Assembly: GCA_910579745.1 (NCBI GenBank)
Contig: CAJTVH010000001.1
Location: 62,001 to 126,000, forward strand
From: an uncultured Clostridia bacterium
GTDB taxonomy: Bacteria > Bacillota > Clostridia > Lachnospirales > CAG-274
DNA length: 64,000 bases
Reading direction: 5' to 3'
Position 1 is the first letter of the stretch; each line of letters opens with the position of its first letter. Both the position numbers and the translations under genes were made by a program. Of this stretch, positions 27,475-36,063 are shown piece by piece. The notes under the pieces are model-generated. The model was not told the DNA's origin, did no database searches, and saw only the letters and a list, made by a program, of their open reading frames with translations.

Positions 27475-28431
27475 TTGAATAACAAAGATACATACGCTAA
27501 AAAATATATATCTGACAATAAAGTTTTTGCCGACGCTTTTAATTTTCTTATTTATGACGGTGAAGAAGTAATAAAGCCTGAGAACTTAAAACCTCTTGAT
27601 ACATCTGTATTAAGCGTACCGTTTGGAGATAATAATGCACAGGCTCCGGTACAAAAGATACGGGATTTATTGAAATTGGCGGAAATAAAAGAAGACGGTG
27701 AAAATATTTATCTTATTTTAGGGGTTGAAAATCAGTCTGAGATTCATTACGCTATGCCTGTAAGAAATATGCTTTATGATGTTTTAGAATATACAAGACA
27801 GGTTGAAAGTACGGCAAAAGCTCACAGAGAGACTAAAGATTACAAAGGCGTAAGTACAGGTGAATTTTTGTCGGGATTTTATAAAGATGATAAGCTTATA
27901 CCTGTAATAACTTTAGTTATATATTTTGGGGTTGATGAATGGATGGCTCCACGTTCAATATACGATATGTTTGAAATTAAAGATAAGAGAGTTTTGTCTT
28001 TTGTAATGGACTATCGTATAAATCTTATTGCTCCTTATGAACTTGATGATGAAAAAGCTGATAAACTTCACTCAAATTTGAAAGAAGTCTTACTTTACAT
28101 TAAAAATTCTAATGATAAGGAAAAGATAAGGACTTTAGTACAAAACGATAAAAAGTATTCAAGGCTTGAAAGAGACGCTGTTAATATTATTAACGCTTTT
28201 ACTAATTCTAAATTGAAAATTGATAAAAGTCAGGAGGTGGTTGATATGTGTAAAGCTATTCAAGATATGATTGAAGAGGGAAGACTTGAGGGAAGACTTG
28301 AGGGTATAATTTCTATGATAGAAATGTGTAAGGAATTTAAAGTTTCCTATTCTGATACTATAAAAAGAGTTTCCTCAAAATTCAAATTGACAGAAGAAGA
28401 AGCGGAAACTAAGGTTAAAGAAATCTGGTAA
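27475..28431 (+). CDS. Rpn-family PD-(D/E)XK nuclease (first copy)
   Basis: 318 residues from a TTG that follows GGTGAT. The N-terminus (NNKDTYAKKYISDNKVFADAFNF, split) and LILGVENQSE with an ExQ motif are typical of Rpn recombination-promoting nucleases. The C-terminus has the low-complexity EGRLEGRLEG and a helical tail ending KLTEEEAETKVKEIW, shared with the copies at 32488 and 33555. A strong internal start at 28246 could make the tail separately. Confidence 0.85.
   Translation: MNNKDTYAKKYISDNKVFADAFNFLIYDGEEVIKPENLKPLDTSVLSVPFGDNNAQAPVQKIRDLLKLAEIKEDGENIYLILGVENQSEIHYAMPVRNMLYDVLEYTRQVESTAKAHRETKDYKGVSTGEFLSGFYKDDKLIPVITLVIYFGVDEWMAPRSIYDMFEIKDKRVLSFVMDYRINLIAPYELDDEKADKLHSNLKEVLLYIKNSNDKEKIRTLVQNDKKYSRLERDAVNIINAFTNSKLKIDKSQEVVDMCKAIQDMIEEGRLEGRLEGIISMIEMCKEFKVSYSDTIKRVSSKFKLTEEEAETKVKEIW
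28246..28431 (+). CDS. Possible intragenic antitoxin within the first Rpn gene
   Basis: AGGAGG at 28232-28237 lies 8 bases before an in-frame ATG. The 61-residue product would be the helical Rpn tail alone. Translation of small RpnS proteins from inside rpn genes, which neutralise the nuclease, has been described in Escherichia coli. The signal is seen; the activity is inferred. Confidence 0.45.
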   Translation: MCKAIQDMIEEGRLEGRLEGIISMIEMCKEFKVSYSDTIKRVSSKFKLTEEEAETKVKEIW

Positions 28432-28447
28432 TCAATATTAATATTTT

Positions 28448-28479
28448 AAATCGGAGAGAAATTAAAACCTCTCTGATTT
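28448..28479 (+). terminator. Terminator after the first Rpn gene
   Basis: AAATCGGAGAG pairs with CTCTCTGATTT, 17 bases after the stop. The terminator at 33795 has a closely similar stem. Confidence 0.7.
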
Positions 28480-28540
28480 ATATATATAACTAAACTGTTA
28501 CGGCAAATTAAATCTCCGCGAATGAGACAACATATAGTCT

Positions 28541-28684
28541 TAGAACCTGTCTAAAATCTAAAAAAGCCTGTCTAAAAACAAAATATACACAAAAAATCAG
28601 CGAAAATAAAATCATTTTGAAGCGTAATGATTTTATTTTCACTGATTTTTTGGATATTTTAGTAGTTTTTAGACAGGCTCTTAG
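28541..28684. repeat. Repeat family B, copy 1
   Basis: Ends AGCCTGTCTAAAAAC and GTTTTTAGACAGGCTCTTA are inverted, with an extra partial left end. The inside is a long palindrome (ATCAGCGAAAATAAAATCAT with its complement). The second copy is at 37047. Both lie within the mobile element. Confidence 0.75.
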
Positions 28685-28815
28685 CTTATTAATAGTTTTC
28701 CATATATTACAATAATAACTGTAAATTCAAGAAAATAAAAAATATATTATTTAAATAAGCTGACACATTGAAACGTTTGTGTCGGCTTATTTTTATGCAA
28801 AGGAGGTGCCTTGAA

Positions 28816-28899
28816 ATGTTTAAAAACTTGCTTAAATTTGTGAGAAATCTGCTTTTGTCTGTGGTAAGCTATTTCGCTAAAACTCTGGTAACAGCATAG
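28816..28899 (+). CDS. Small hydrophobic peptide (27 aa)
   Basis: MFKNLLKFVRNLLLSVVSYF starts a 27-residue peptide with one possible membrane helix, behind an AGGAGG site. Small membrane peptides of type I toxin-antitoxin systems look like this, but the size makes the call weak. Confidence 0.35.
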   Translation: MFKNLLKFVRNLLLSVVSYFAKTLVTA

Positions 28900-28935
28900 C
28901 GAGGCAAAATAATTAAAGTCGGGAGGTTTTAAGAA

Positions 28936-29048
28936 ATGATATAGAAGACAATAAATTTATAAGCGTAATCGTCATAGCGGCGGCTACAGCGCTGATAACA
29001 ATTATAGACAGCATTCTTGAAAATGAGGACAATAAAGGAGGCAGTTAA
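28936..29048 (+). pseudogene. Broken small hydrophobic ORF
   Basis: An ATG behind GGGAGG reads only two codons (ATG ATA TAG). The next frame runs DIEDNKFISVIVIAAATALI and on to a stop just before the DUF960 start, with one hydrophobic helix. It looks like a small membrane protein with a one-base shift near its start. Confidence 0.35.
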
Positions 29049-29300
29049 ATGTTTCAGAACAGATATATGACAAAGGGGATTTCTTCGGAAATCCCTTTTT
29101 ATTTACAAAATATGATGTGGATTATGATTGAAAGTATGGAAATTGAAAAAAAGGATTATTTGCAGATTTTTGAGTTAAGTAAGACTGTTGCTGATGGGAA
29201 AGTTTTTCAGAAAATAATTCATAGGCAGGAACAGCCTGAATACGAAAAATCTGTTACGGTACTTGCGAATGAAAAAGACATTGTTGAAAAAAAGGTTTAA
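29049..29300 (+). CDS. DUF960-like small protein
   Basis: 83 residues. MFQNRYMTKGISSEIPFYLQ, YLQIFELS and KIIHRQEQPEY match the layout of DUF960, a family common on plasmids and integrative elements of Firmicutes. Function is unknown. AAAGGAGG precedes the ATG. It is followed by the amidoligase gene. Confidence 0.75.
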   Translation: MFQNRYMTKGISSEIPFYLQNMMWIMIESMEIEKKDYLQIFELSKTVADGKVFQKIIHRQEQPEYEKSVTVLANEKDIVEKKV

Positions 29301-29367
29301 GTTATTGATGATGTGAGCCATTGTACTATGCTTTTGGCTGAGGAATATTAAGAGGGGATAAGGCTTT

Positions 29368-30494
29368 ATGAAAAAAGAAACTGAAGAGGAAAAAGAGGTT
29401 TGCTGCTGTTGCGGTAAGGAGCTTACGGAAAATGAAACTTTTGAGTTTGAGGGAGACATATACTGTGAGGATTGTCTAAATGATATTACTTTTATATGCT
29501 CTCATTGTAACGAGAGATATTTAAGCAGTGAAAACTGTGGTGACATCTGCAGGGATTTATGTGAGGACTGTTTTGATGATTATTATACAAGATGTGAGAG
29601 CTGCGGAAGAATAATATCTAACGAGGTTGTATACTATCTTGATGATGATTATAACGATGAATATGGTTATTGCGAGGATTGCTATGAGAGAGAGCAAAGA
29701 AAGGTATATATTCACGACTATTCTTATAAGCCCGACCCATTTTTCAGAGGAACGGGGGAAAGATATTTCGGCGTGGAATTAGAAATTGACAATGGCGGTA
29801 AAGATGAGGATAATGCCTGTGAACTTCTTGATTTGGCTAATAAAGCTTGTGAAAATATCTATATTAAAACAGACAGCAGTCTGAGCGATGGTTTGGAGCT
29901 TGTAACCCATCCTATGACGTTAAATTATCACATAAACAGTATGCCTTGGGAGGATATTTGTGAGATGGCTTTAAAGCTTGGATACAGAAGCCACAATACA
30001 AAAACTTCTGGCTTACACGTACACATAAACCGCTCCGCTTTTGGTAATACAACAGAGGAACAGGAAGAATGTATAGCAAGAATATTATATTTCTTTGAGA
30101 GTAACTGGTGCGAATTGCTTAGATTTTCAAGAAGAAACGCCGCTCAATTAAACAGGTGGGCGAAAAGATACGGCTGGAAAGAAACTCCCGCTGACGTTTT
30201 ATATGACGCTAAAAGCAAATGTCGAGAAAGATATACCTGTGTAAATATTACGAATTATTCAACTATTGAATTTCGGATTTTCAGAGGTACTTTGAAATAT
30301 AATACGGTTATCGCCACATTGCAGCTTGTTGACGCTGTTTGCGATAAAGCTGTGCTTTTGTCTGATGAAGATATCAAAGTGAGTTTGTATCATGACTTGA
30401 TACTAAAAAATACAAGGAGCTTATCAGATATTTAAAAGAACGAAGACTTTACGTAAATGAACCTGTTATTGAAAATGAAAGTGAGGAGATATGA
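29368..30494 (+). CDS. Amidoligase-family protein with zinc-ribbon N-terminus, frameshifted near the end
   Basis: The zero frame gives 355 residues ending at 30435. Residues 10-110 hold many CxxC pairs (CCCCGKEL, CEDCLND, CSHC, CESCGR). From about 130, the amidoligase domain has GVELEID, DGLELVTHPM, SGLHVHINRS and TIEFRIFRGT. At 30405-30411 the codons CTA AAA AAT carry A_AAA_AAT; a -1 shift gives YKELIRYLKERRLYVNEPV and a stop at 30494, two bases before the next gene. This is the better C-terminus. Such enzymes join amino groups to carboxylates using ATP. Confidence 0.75.
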
Positions 30495-30495
30495 T

Positions 30496-31470
30496 ATGTG
30501 CGGATTATTTGGTTTAATTGACTATAAGGGCAGTCTTTCAGTAAGACAAAAAGAAAAAATCATTAAAATTTTATCGGCTGAGTGTGAGGTCAGAGGTACA
30601 GACGCGGCGGGGATTGCTTATGTTGAAAACGGAGAAATTAAAATCTATAAACGCCCTCTCCCTGCTCATAAAATTAAGTTTAGATTTAAAAGCAATCCCT
30701 CTGTCATAATGGGACATACCCGAATGACAACGCAGGGAAATCAGAAATTTAATCAAAATAATCACCCATTTTATTCTAAAAATTTGAAATTCGCTCTTGC
30801 TCATAACGGGGTAATCAATAATGATAAAAAACTGAGAAGAGAGGAAAAATTGCCCCAAACAAATATACAGACAGATTCCTATATCGCTGTACAGCTTATA
30901 GAAAATAAAGGGACCCTTAACTTTGAAACGCTGAAATTTATGGCTGAAAAGGTTAAGGGTTCTTTTTGTTTTACGATTCTTGATAAGAATAATAATTTCT
31001 ATATTGTAAAGGGCAATAATCCTATCGCTGTTTATGATTTCGGAAATTTCTACATCTATGCTTCTACAGAGGATATACTTAATAAAGCGCTTAAAAGGCT
31101 TAAAATCAAACTTAAATACTCTAAAATAACCCTCTCTCAAGGCGATATTTTAAAATTATCGTCTGACGGAAGTTTTGATAATGGAGAATTTAATACCTCA
31201 AATTTAGAGCTTGAATATTGGTTAAATGACTATTATGACAGAATTTACGATTTTCATAAGAAAAAAAGTTGTTTTTGCGAGAATGAAAATTTTGAGGAAG
31301 AATACTTCAAGTCTATAGTTGAGTACGCTAAAATAATTGGCGTTAATGAGGAAGATATTGAGTATCTGCTTTCTAATGGGTATGATTATTTTGATATTGA
31401 AGAAATGCTGTATGAGCCTGATATGCTTGAACAATGTCTGCGAGAGGAATATGCGGAATTGTTTTATTAG
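30496..31470 (+). CDS. Class II glutamine amidotransferase
   Basis: 324 residues. Met-Cys-Gly-Leu-Phe-Gly exposes the Ntn nucleophile Cys2 after Met removal. RGTDAAGIAY, GHTRMTTQGN and AHNGVINN are GATase II hallmarks. The C-terminal 90 residues are acidic and unassigned. GAGGAG precedes the ATG at 30496. Adjacent to an amidoligase, it likely supplies ammonia from glutamine or trims amide bonds; such pairs are known on mobile elements. A terminator follows. Confidence 0.88.
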   Translation: MCGLFGLIDYKGSLSVRQKEKIIKILSAECEVRGTDAAGIAYVENGEIKIYKRPLPAHKIKFRFKSNPSVIMGHTRMTTQGNQKFNQNNHPFYSKNLKFALAHNGVINNDKKLRREEKLPQTNIQTDSYIAVQLIENKGTLNFETLKFMAEKVKGSFCFTILDKNNNFYIVKGNNPIAVYDFGNFYIYASTEDILNKALKRLKIKLKYSKITLSQGDILKLSSDGSFDNGEFNTSNLELEYWLNDYYDRIYDFHKKKSCFCENENFEEEYFKSIVEYAKIIGVNEEDIEYLLSNGYDYFDIEEMLYEPDMLEQCLREEYAELFY

Positions 31471-31492
31471 AGTTTAGTAAGACAAAAATTTA

Positions 31493-31536
31493 AGTCAGTC
31501 AGCGAAAAAGTGATAATTTGCTGACTGACTGTTTTT
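31493..31536 (+). terminator. Terminator after the amidotransferase gene
   Basis: AGTCAGTCAGC pairs with GCTGACTGACT and is followed by GTTTTT. The same stem family recurs at 33420. Confidence 0.85.
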
Positions 31537-31566
31537 CTGAAAGCAATAATTTATTTTCTATGCTCC

Positions 31567-31595
31567 TTGATAAAAAGGCTTTTTTGTAGTAAAAT
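31567..31595 (+). promoter_or_regulatory. Promoter of the antitoxin/zeta-like pair
   Basis: TTGATA, 17 bases, TAAAAT; nearly the same sequence as at 27394. Confidence 0.75.
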
Positions 31596-31689
31596 AATAT
31601 TAAGAAATTTTGCGATTATGATTTTATAGAAAATCTATATAAAAATTAAAAAATATAATTGTATTTTAATTAATTTGAGGGGTGAGACT

Positions 31690-31878
31690 ATGGAACAGGA
31701 AAATGAACTTGATTATACTTGTGGAGTTTCTGATGAAGAATTAAGCAAGAGATTCTGTGAAGCCGTTCGTATAGACAATGAAATAAAAAAAATTAAAGGA
31801 ATACCAATAGCAAGGTATGATTTTGAAAAAAAGGCTCCTTATTTGGAATACTTTGACGGGAGACGTGAATATGAGTAA
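31690..31878 (+). CDS. Small protein upstream of zeta-like kinase, possible antitoxin
   Basis: 62 residues, acidic, beginning MEQENELDYTCGVSDEELSK and ending in a basic-acidic tail. GGGGTGAG precedes the ATG. Its last 8 bases overlap the zeta-like gene, so the two are coupled. Position and size suit an antitoxin, but no family is recognised. Confidence 0.55.
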   Translation: MEQENELDYTCGVSDEELSKRFCEAVRIDNEIKKIKGIPIARYDFEKKAPYLEYFDGRREYE

Positions 31879-32432
31879 AAAACCAGAAATAATTGTTTTT
31901 GCGGGACCAAATGGTTCGGGTAAAAGTACAATTACAAAACTTGCTGCTATAATTGAACCTTATATAAACGCTGATGAAATTAAGAAAAGCAGCCTTTGTA
32001 CAGATTTAGAGGCGGCTCAATTAGCGGATAAACTTAGAAATAAATTATATTGAAGAAAACAAAAGTTTTACATTTGAGACTGTATTATCAACAACAAGAA
32101 ATTTGGAATTACTAAAAAAGGCAAAAGAAAAAGGATATTTTATAAGGTGTATTTATGTATTAACAGCCGATTATAATATTAATATTACGAGGATTAAATC
32201 AAGAATTGCAGCCGGTGGACATAATGTACCAAAAGAAAAAATAGTATCACGTTACAACAAAGCTATTGATTTAATTCCTGAATTGATAACAATATGTGAT
32301 ATATGCCATATATATGATAATTCTGATGTACCGAATCGTATTTTTAAAAAGAGAAAAAATGAGTTTTTTTATTGGGAAAATCTTTTTTGGAATAAGGTTA
32401 AAATTGAAAAATTAACAAAAATCAATTTATAA
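31871..32432 (+). pseudogene. Zeta-toxin-like kinase, frameshifted
   Basis: The first frame gives Walker A GPNGSGKST and YINADEIKK, stopping at 32053. The downstream frame continues FETVLSTTRNLELLKKAKEK, RIAAGGHNVPKEKI and YDNSDVP, all normal zeta/AAA kinase parts. One extra A near 32046 explains the break (AGA AAT AA[A] TTA). As written the protein is split and probably inactive. Zeta toxins phosphorylate UDP-N-acetylglucosamine. Confidence 0.75.
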
Positions 32433-32487
32433 CTCTATTAAAATAGTATTAACAAAGTTACAAATTGTCAATATTAATGGAGATAAT

Positions 32488-33393
32488 ATGAATACAGAGG
32501 ATAATATTTTAAACAAAATAGATGAGGGTTTAGCTAAATATACAGTTAAAGACAGCGTTTTTACCGATTTATTCAAAGATAAAAAATATACGCTTATGTT
32601 ATATAAAGCTCTTCATAATGAGGATAATGACGTAACAGAAGACGATATTAAGCCGATTACACTTGAGAATGTCATTATGGCGAATATGTATAATGATTTG
32701 GGGTTTTCAGTGAAAAATAAAATTTTTATTCTTACAGAGGCGCAGTCAACGTGGTCTGTAAATATAATTATAAGAATGCTTATGTATCTTGCTGAAACAT
32801 ATCACAATTATTATATGGCTACAAATCAAACGTTATATACAAGCAAAAAAGTTGATTTTCCTAAGCCTGAGCTGTATATGATTTATACGGGTGAAAGAGG
32901 AAATAAAAAAGATGTTATTTCCCTTACCGAGGAATTTTTAGGCGGTGAGGAAAGCTCTGTTGAGGTTAAGGTAAATGTTATTTTTGACGGACAAAAGGGA
33001 GATATTATAAATCAATTTGTGGAGTTTACAAGGGTTTATAATGAACAGGTCAAAATATACGGAAGAACAAGAAAAGCAGTTATAGAAACAATAAGAATTT
33101 GCAGGGACAAAAATATTTTAAAGGATTATTTAGCTGAAAGAGAAAAGGAGGTCGTGAATATTATGATGTCTTTATTTGATGTGGAATATAATCTTAAAGT
33201 TTACGCTAAAAATATTGCCGAGGAATCGGAAGAAAAAGGCAGACAAGAGGGCAGACAAGAGGGTGGAATTATATCAATGGTAAAATCCTATAAAAAATTT
33301 GGAGCTTCATTTTCTGATACTGTTAAAGAAGTTTCTGCCGAGTTTAAATTAACAGAAGAAGAGGCGGAAACTAAAGTTAAAGAAATTTGGTAA
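32488..33393 (+). CDS. Rpn-family PD-(D/E)XK nuclease (second copy)
   Basis: 301 residues. VKDSVFTDLFKDKKYTLMLY, NDLGFSVKNKIFILTEAQST and RMLMYLAETYHNYY match Rpn/TIGR01784 proteins, with the ExQ active-site motif in LTEAQS. The C-terminus carries GRQEGRQEGG and ends EEEAETKVKEIW, like the copy at 27475. AATGGAGAT precedes the ATG. A strong internal start is at 33163. Rpn proteins cut DNA and, in E. coli, act in recombination and phage defence. Confidence 0.88.
   Translation: MNTEDNILNKIDEGLAKYTVKDSVFTDLFKDKKYTLMLYKALHNEDNDVTEDDIKPITLENVIMANMYNDLGFSVKNKIFILTEAQSTWSVNIIIRMLMYLAETYHNYYMATNQTLYTSKKVDFPKPELYMIYTGERGNKKDVISLTEEFLGGEESSVEVKVNVIFDGQKGDIINQFVEFTRVYNEQVKIYGRTRKAVIETIRICRDKNILKDYLAEREKEVVNIMMSLFDVEYNLKVYAKNIAEESEEKGRQEGRQEGGIISMVKSYKKFGASFSDTVKEVSAEFKLTEEEAETKVKEIW
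33163..33393 (+). CDS. Possible intragenic antitoxin within the second Rpn gene
   Basis: AAGGAGGT at 33145-33152 lies 10 bases before in-frame ATG ATG. The product would be a 76-residue helical tail, nearly the same as the free-standing gene at 33555. Confidence 0.45.
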   Translation: MMSLFDVEYNLKVYAKNIAEESEEKGRQEGRQEGGIISMVKSYKKFGASFSDTVKEVSAEFKLTEEEAETKVKEIW

Positions 33394-33419
33394 TGACAGA
33401 TTATAAGAGCATTTTTTTA

Positions 33420-33463
33420 AATCAGTCAGCAGACAAATCGAATTTGCTGACTGATTATTTTTT
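33420..33463 (+). terminator. Terminator after the second Rpn gene
   Basis: AATCAGTCAGCA pairs with TGCTGACTGATT, then ATTTTTTATTTT. Confidence 0.8.
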
Positions 33464-33554
33464 ATTTTGAAAATGATAATTTGTGTTTTATGCGTCTTGA
33501 TAAAAAGGTTTAAAGGATTATTTAGCTAAAAGAGAAAAGGAGGTTGTAAATATT

Positions 33555-33773
33555 ATGATGTCTTTATTTGATGTAGAATATAATCTTAAGGTTTATGCTA
33601 AAAATATTGCTGCGGAGGCTAAAGAGCAAGGTAAACTTGAGGGCGAAATTATATCAATGGTAAAAATGTGTAAAGAATTTAATGTTTCGTTTTCTGATAC
33701 AATAAATAGAGTTTCTGATGAATTTGGCTTAACAGAAGAAGAGGCGGAAACTAAAGTTAAAGAAATTTGGTAA
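33555..33773 (+). CDS. Free-standing Rpn C-terminal fragment
   Basis: 72 residues (MMSLFDVEYNLKVYAKNIAA ... ETKVKEIW). The DNA from 33509 matches the second Rpn gene from about 33119, so the front 630 bases are missing; the upstream TTGATA at 33497 is the -35 half of the cassette promoter. The AAAAGGAGG and ATG are kept, so it can still be translated. It is either a deletion remnant or an orphan antitoxin. Confidence 0.6.
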   Translation: MMSLFDVEYNLKVYAKNIAAEAKEQGKLEGEIISMVKMCKEFNVSFSDTINRVSDEFGLTEEEAETKVKEIW

Positions 33774-33794
33774 AAGTATTTATATGAATATTAT

Positions 33795-33830
33795 AATCGG
33801 GGAGAAATTTAACACCTCTCCGATTTTTTA
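33795..33830 (+). terminator. Terminator after the Rpn fragment
   Basis: AATCGGGGAGA pairs with CCTCTCCGATT, followed by T6; like that at 28448. Confidence 0.8.
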
Positions 33831-33934
33831 TAAACTCTTATAATAATGGAATAAACAATAATAAATATTTATAGTAAATTATATTTATAGTAAATTACAG
33901 TGTAAAATTTTTAACTTAATGAGGAAAATTTTTT

Positions 33935-35812
33935 ATGTTGGGATATGAGTTTAAGGATTTTAATTTATATGAAAATACTCTTCTTAATAACTATAAAATC
34001 ACTAAAAATGGAAAAGTAAAATTAAACCAAACAATTATAGCAAATGGCTTTATTGAAACTGAAATAATTACAAGATTAAGCGGTAATAAAATCAGCGGTA
34101 AATATCGTCTGAATTTTTCTGTAATATCGACAGAGGATACATTTAATGAAAAAGATACTAAATTTATTGAGAATTTAGATATAATATTTACTGTTTATGA
34201 TAAATCCGATATTAAGCATAATAAACTTATAATTAAAATAAATAACTATGTGGATATTATCAAAATTTTAAAACTTTACATTGAAATTTATGATGAAAAT
34301 AAGTTTATTGCCGTATTGAAAACTTATATTTTATTTTCATTGGAAACAGCTTATAATAATGGAAATTTAATAACAGGTTACAGCGGTTGGAATTTTTTTG
34401 TTGGAGAGAATATAACATTATTTGAATTTATAGGCGTTACATATAATTCATTCAGTGCTTATGTAAATGAAACATTATTTAATTCACAAGCTAAAAAACT
34501 GCGAAAAAAATATTTTGATATTCCCGTAAAAATTGAGAAAGATATTATTTCTATAAATTATAAAAATATTTCAGAATCAAATATAAATGATGATATTAAA
34601 AAACTATTGACATTTATCAGTAAAAATTCAGCTTTTCTTCTGTGTTTTGCTTATAATCTACTTGCGATAGGAAGTCCTGTAATAAGAAAATTGATATCAG
34701 ATGAAAAAACAGAACGATTTGCGTTAGCTATATGCGGTATTAGCAAACGAAAAAATATTACGGCTAAAAAGTTTGCCAATATCCTTTTTAATTCGTTTGC
34801 TGTAAATTTTGATAAGTTAAACAGTATTGATTTTAAGCAAAATATAAATTGCGGCAAGGTTAAATTAAATATAGAGGATTTTATAGTATTCAGAAATGTT
34901 GTAATGCTTGTTTCCGGAAAAAACTATACAATTAATCTTAATAACTCAAAAATACAAAAAATATTTGAGTTATTAAATGATGATTTTATTGACTTTTATC
35001 CTGTTTTTGTTTCAAAAAAACATTTTAACGTGCTTGAAATTGAGGAAATAAATATTGAAGCTATTAATGATTTTCCCGAAAGTAAAGAAGAGCTTGTGGA
35101 ATTAAAAAATATTATGAATAATGTATATATAGCTTATATATTTTATCTTACTGTATTTTGCAGGGAATATGCTGATATTTTATATGATGAAAATAATTTT
35201 GTTTTTGACTTGGAAACAAAAGAGAAAAGTCTGCCAAAAAAGATAAATGAACTTTTTAAAGAATTCCGAAAAATAATCAGAAAAGATGACAAGTATGATG
35301 TAAACAAAGAAAATATAGCAATTCAGCTTATGGATTCGGTTACATTATTTTGTATAATTTTTAAAGTGTACACCAGAAAAAATACTGAAATAATTGATGA
35401 TTTTTTGCGGTATTCCTTTGATTCTATGAGAAAAATGGCTTTATGCGATGAAAATACTGAAGAAGAAAATATCAGCGTTATAGCGCTTTTTTACAAGTAT
35501 ATTGACGATATTTTTGTTAATAAAAGTTATTGTCCGGCTTATAAACATTGGGAGGGTATGGAAAGAAAGGGCAGTGAAAATGAATGTTATTATTTGGAAT
35601 ATAATAAATACTTTGATGATTTTTGTAAATACGCTAAAATAAATATACGAAAAAGCGATTTTAATTTAGAACTAAAAGAAAGCGGCAGAATTATTATGAA
35701 AGATGATAAAACATCAATAGGTGTTTACAGGATATACCGAAAAAGTGAAACCTCAAAATCTAAAAGACTATATGTTCTTGCTGTTAAAAAAGAGGAATAT
35801 CATAAAGTATAA
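33935..35812 (+). CDS. Large protein of unknown function (625 aa)
   Basis: 625 residues, intact, no signal peptide. It is Asn/Lys/Ile-rich. The N-terminal 110 residues are strand-rich; the region around 185-300 is helical (KNSAFLLCFAYNLLAIGSPV). The C-terminal 70 residues have RIIMKDDKTSIGVYRIYRK, which looks like a small strand domain. No family or catalytic motif is recognised. The start follows GAGGAAAATT. It is the largest intact cargo gene in the element, so a phage-defence role is possible but unsupported. Confidence 0.65.
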   Translation: MLGYEFKDFNLYENTLLNNYKITKNGKVKLNQTIIANGFIETEIITRLSGNKISGKYRLNFSVISTEDTFNEKDTKFIENLDIIFTVYDKSDIKHNKLIIKINNYVDIIKILKLYIEIYDENKFIAVLKTYILFSLETAYNNGNLITGYSGWNFFVGENITLFEFIGVTYNSFSAYVNETLFNSQAKKLRKKYFDIPVKIEKDIISINYKNISESNINDDIKKLLTFISKNSAFLLCFAYNLLAIGSPVIRKLISDEKTERFALAICGISKRKNITAKKFANILFNSFAVNFDKLNSIDFKQNINCGKVKLNIEDFIVFRNVVMLVSGKNYTINLNNSKIQKIFELLNDDFIDFYPVFVSKKHFNVLEIEEINIEAINDFPESKEELVELKNIMNNVYIAYIFYLTVFCREYADILYDENNFVFDLETKEKSLPKKINELFKEFRKIIRKDDKYDVNKENIAIQLMDSVTLFCIIFKVYTRKNTEIIDDFLRYSFDSMRKMALCDENTEEENISVIALFYKYIDDIFVNKSYCPAYKHWEGMERKGSENECYYLEYNKYFDDFCKYAKINIRKSDFNLELKESGRIIMKDDKTSIGVYRIYRKSETSKSKRLYVLAVKKEEYHKV

Positions 35813-36009
35813 TTCATTTCCTGAAGATACATACCAAAAATATAATTGGGAGACTGACCGTATAAGCCTGTATCATCATCAGCTAAAAGAGCGGCTGTGT
35901 CAGAATTATAGAATTTATCAAGCGCCGTTAAATAGTCGATATTAAATTTATCCATAATTTTTTCAACAATTACAGGAATTATAGTTGCTCTTATTAAATA
36001 ATGCTCCAT
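35800..36009 (-). CDS. Small protein, DUF3791-like
   Basis: 69 residues. DKFNIDYLTALDKFYNSDTA and TGLYGQSPNYIFGMYL resemble small helical proteins found beside DUF3791/DUF3990 genes. AAGGAGAG precedes the ATG. The 3' end overlaps the convergent 625-aa gene by 13 bp. Confidence 0.5.
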   Translation of the reverse strand: MEHYLIRATIIPVIVEKIMDKFNIDYLTALDKFYNSDTAALLADDDTGLYGQSPNYIFGMYLQEMNYTL

Positions 36010-36063
36010 TAAATTCTCTCCTTAATTAACATTCTTAGATTTTTTTACAGCCCACCTTTCAGC

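Noticed and set aside
30571..31140. 189-codon antisense frame in the amidotransferase gene
   Set aside because: The sense frame is a clear GATase II; the antisense frame has no motif or site.
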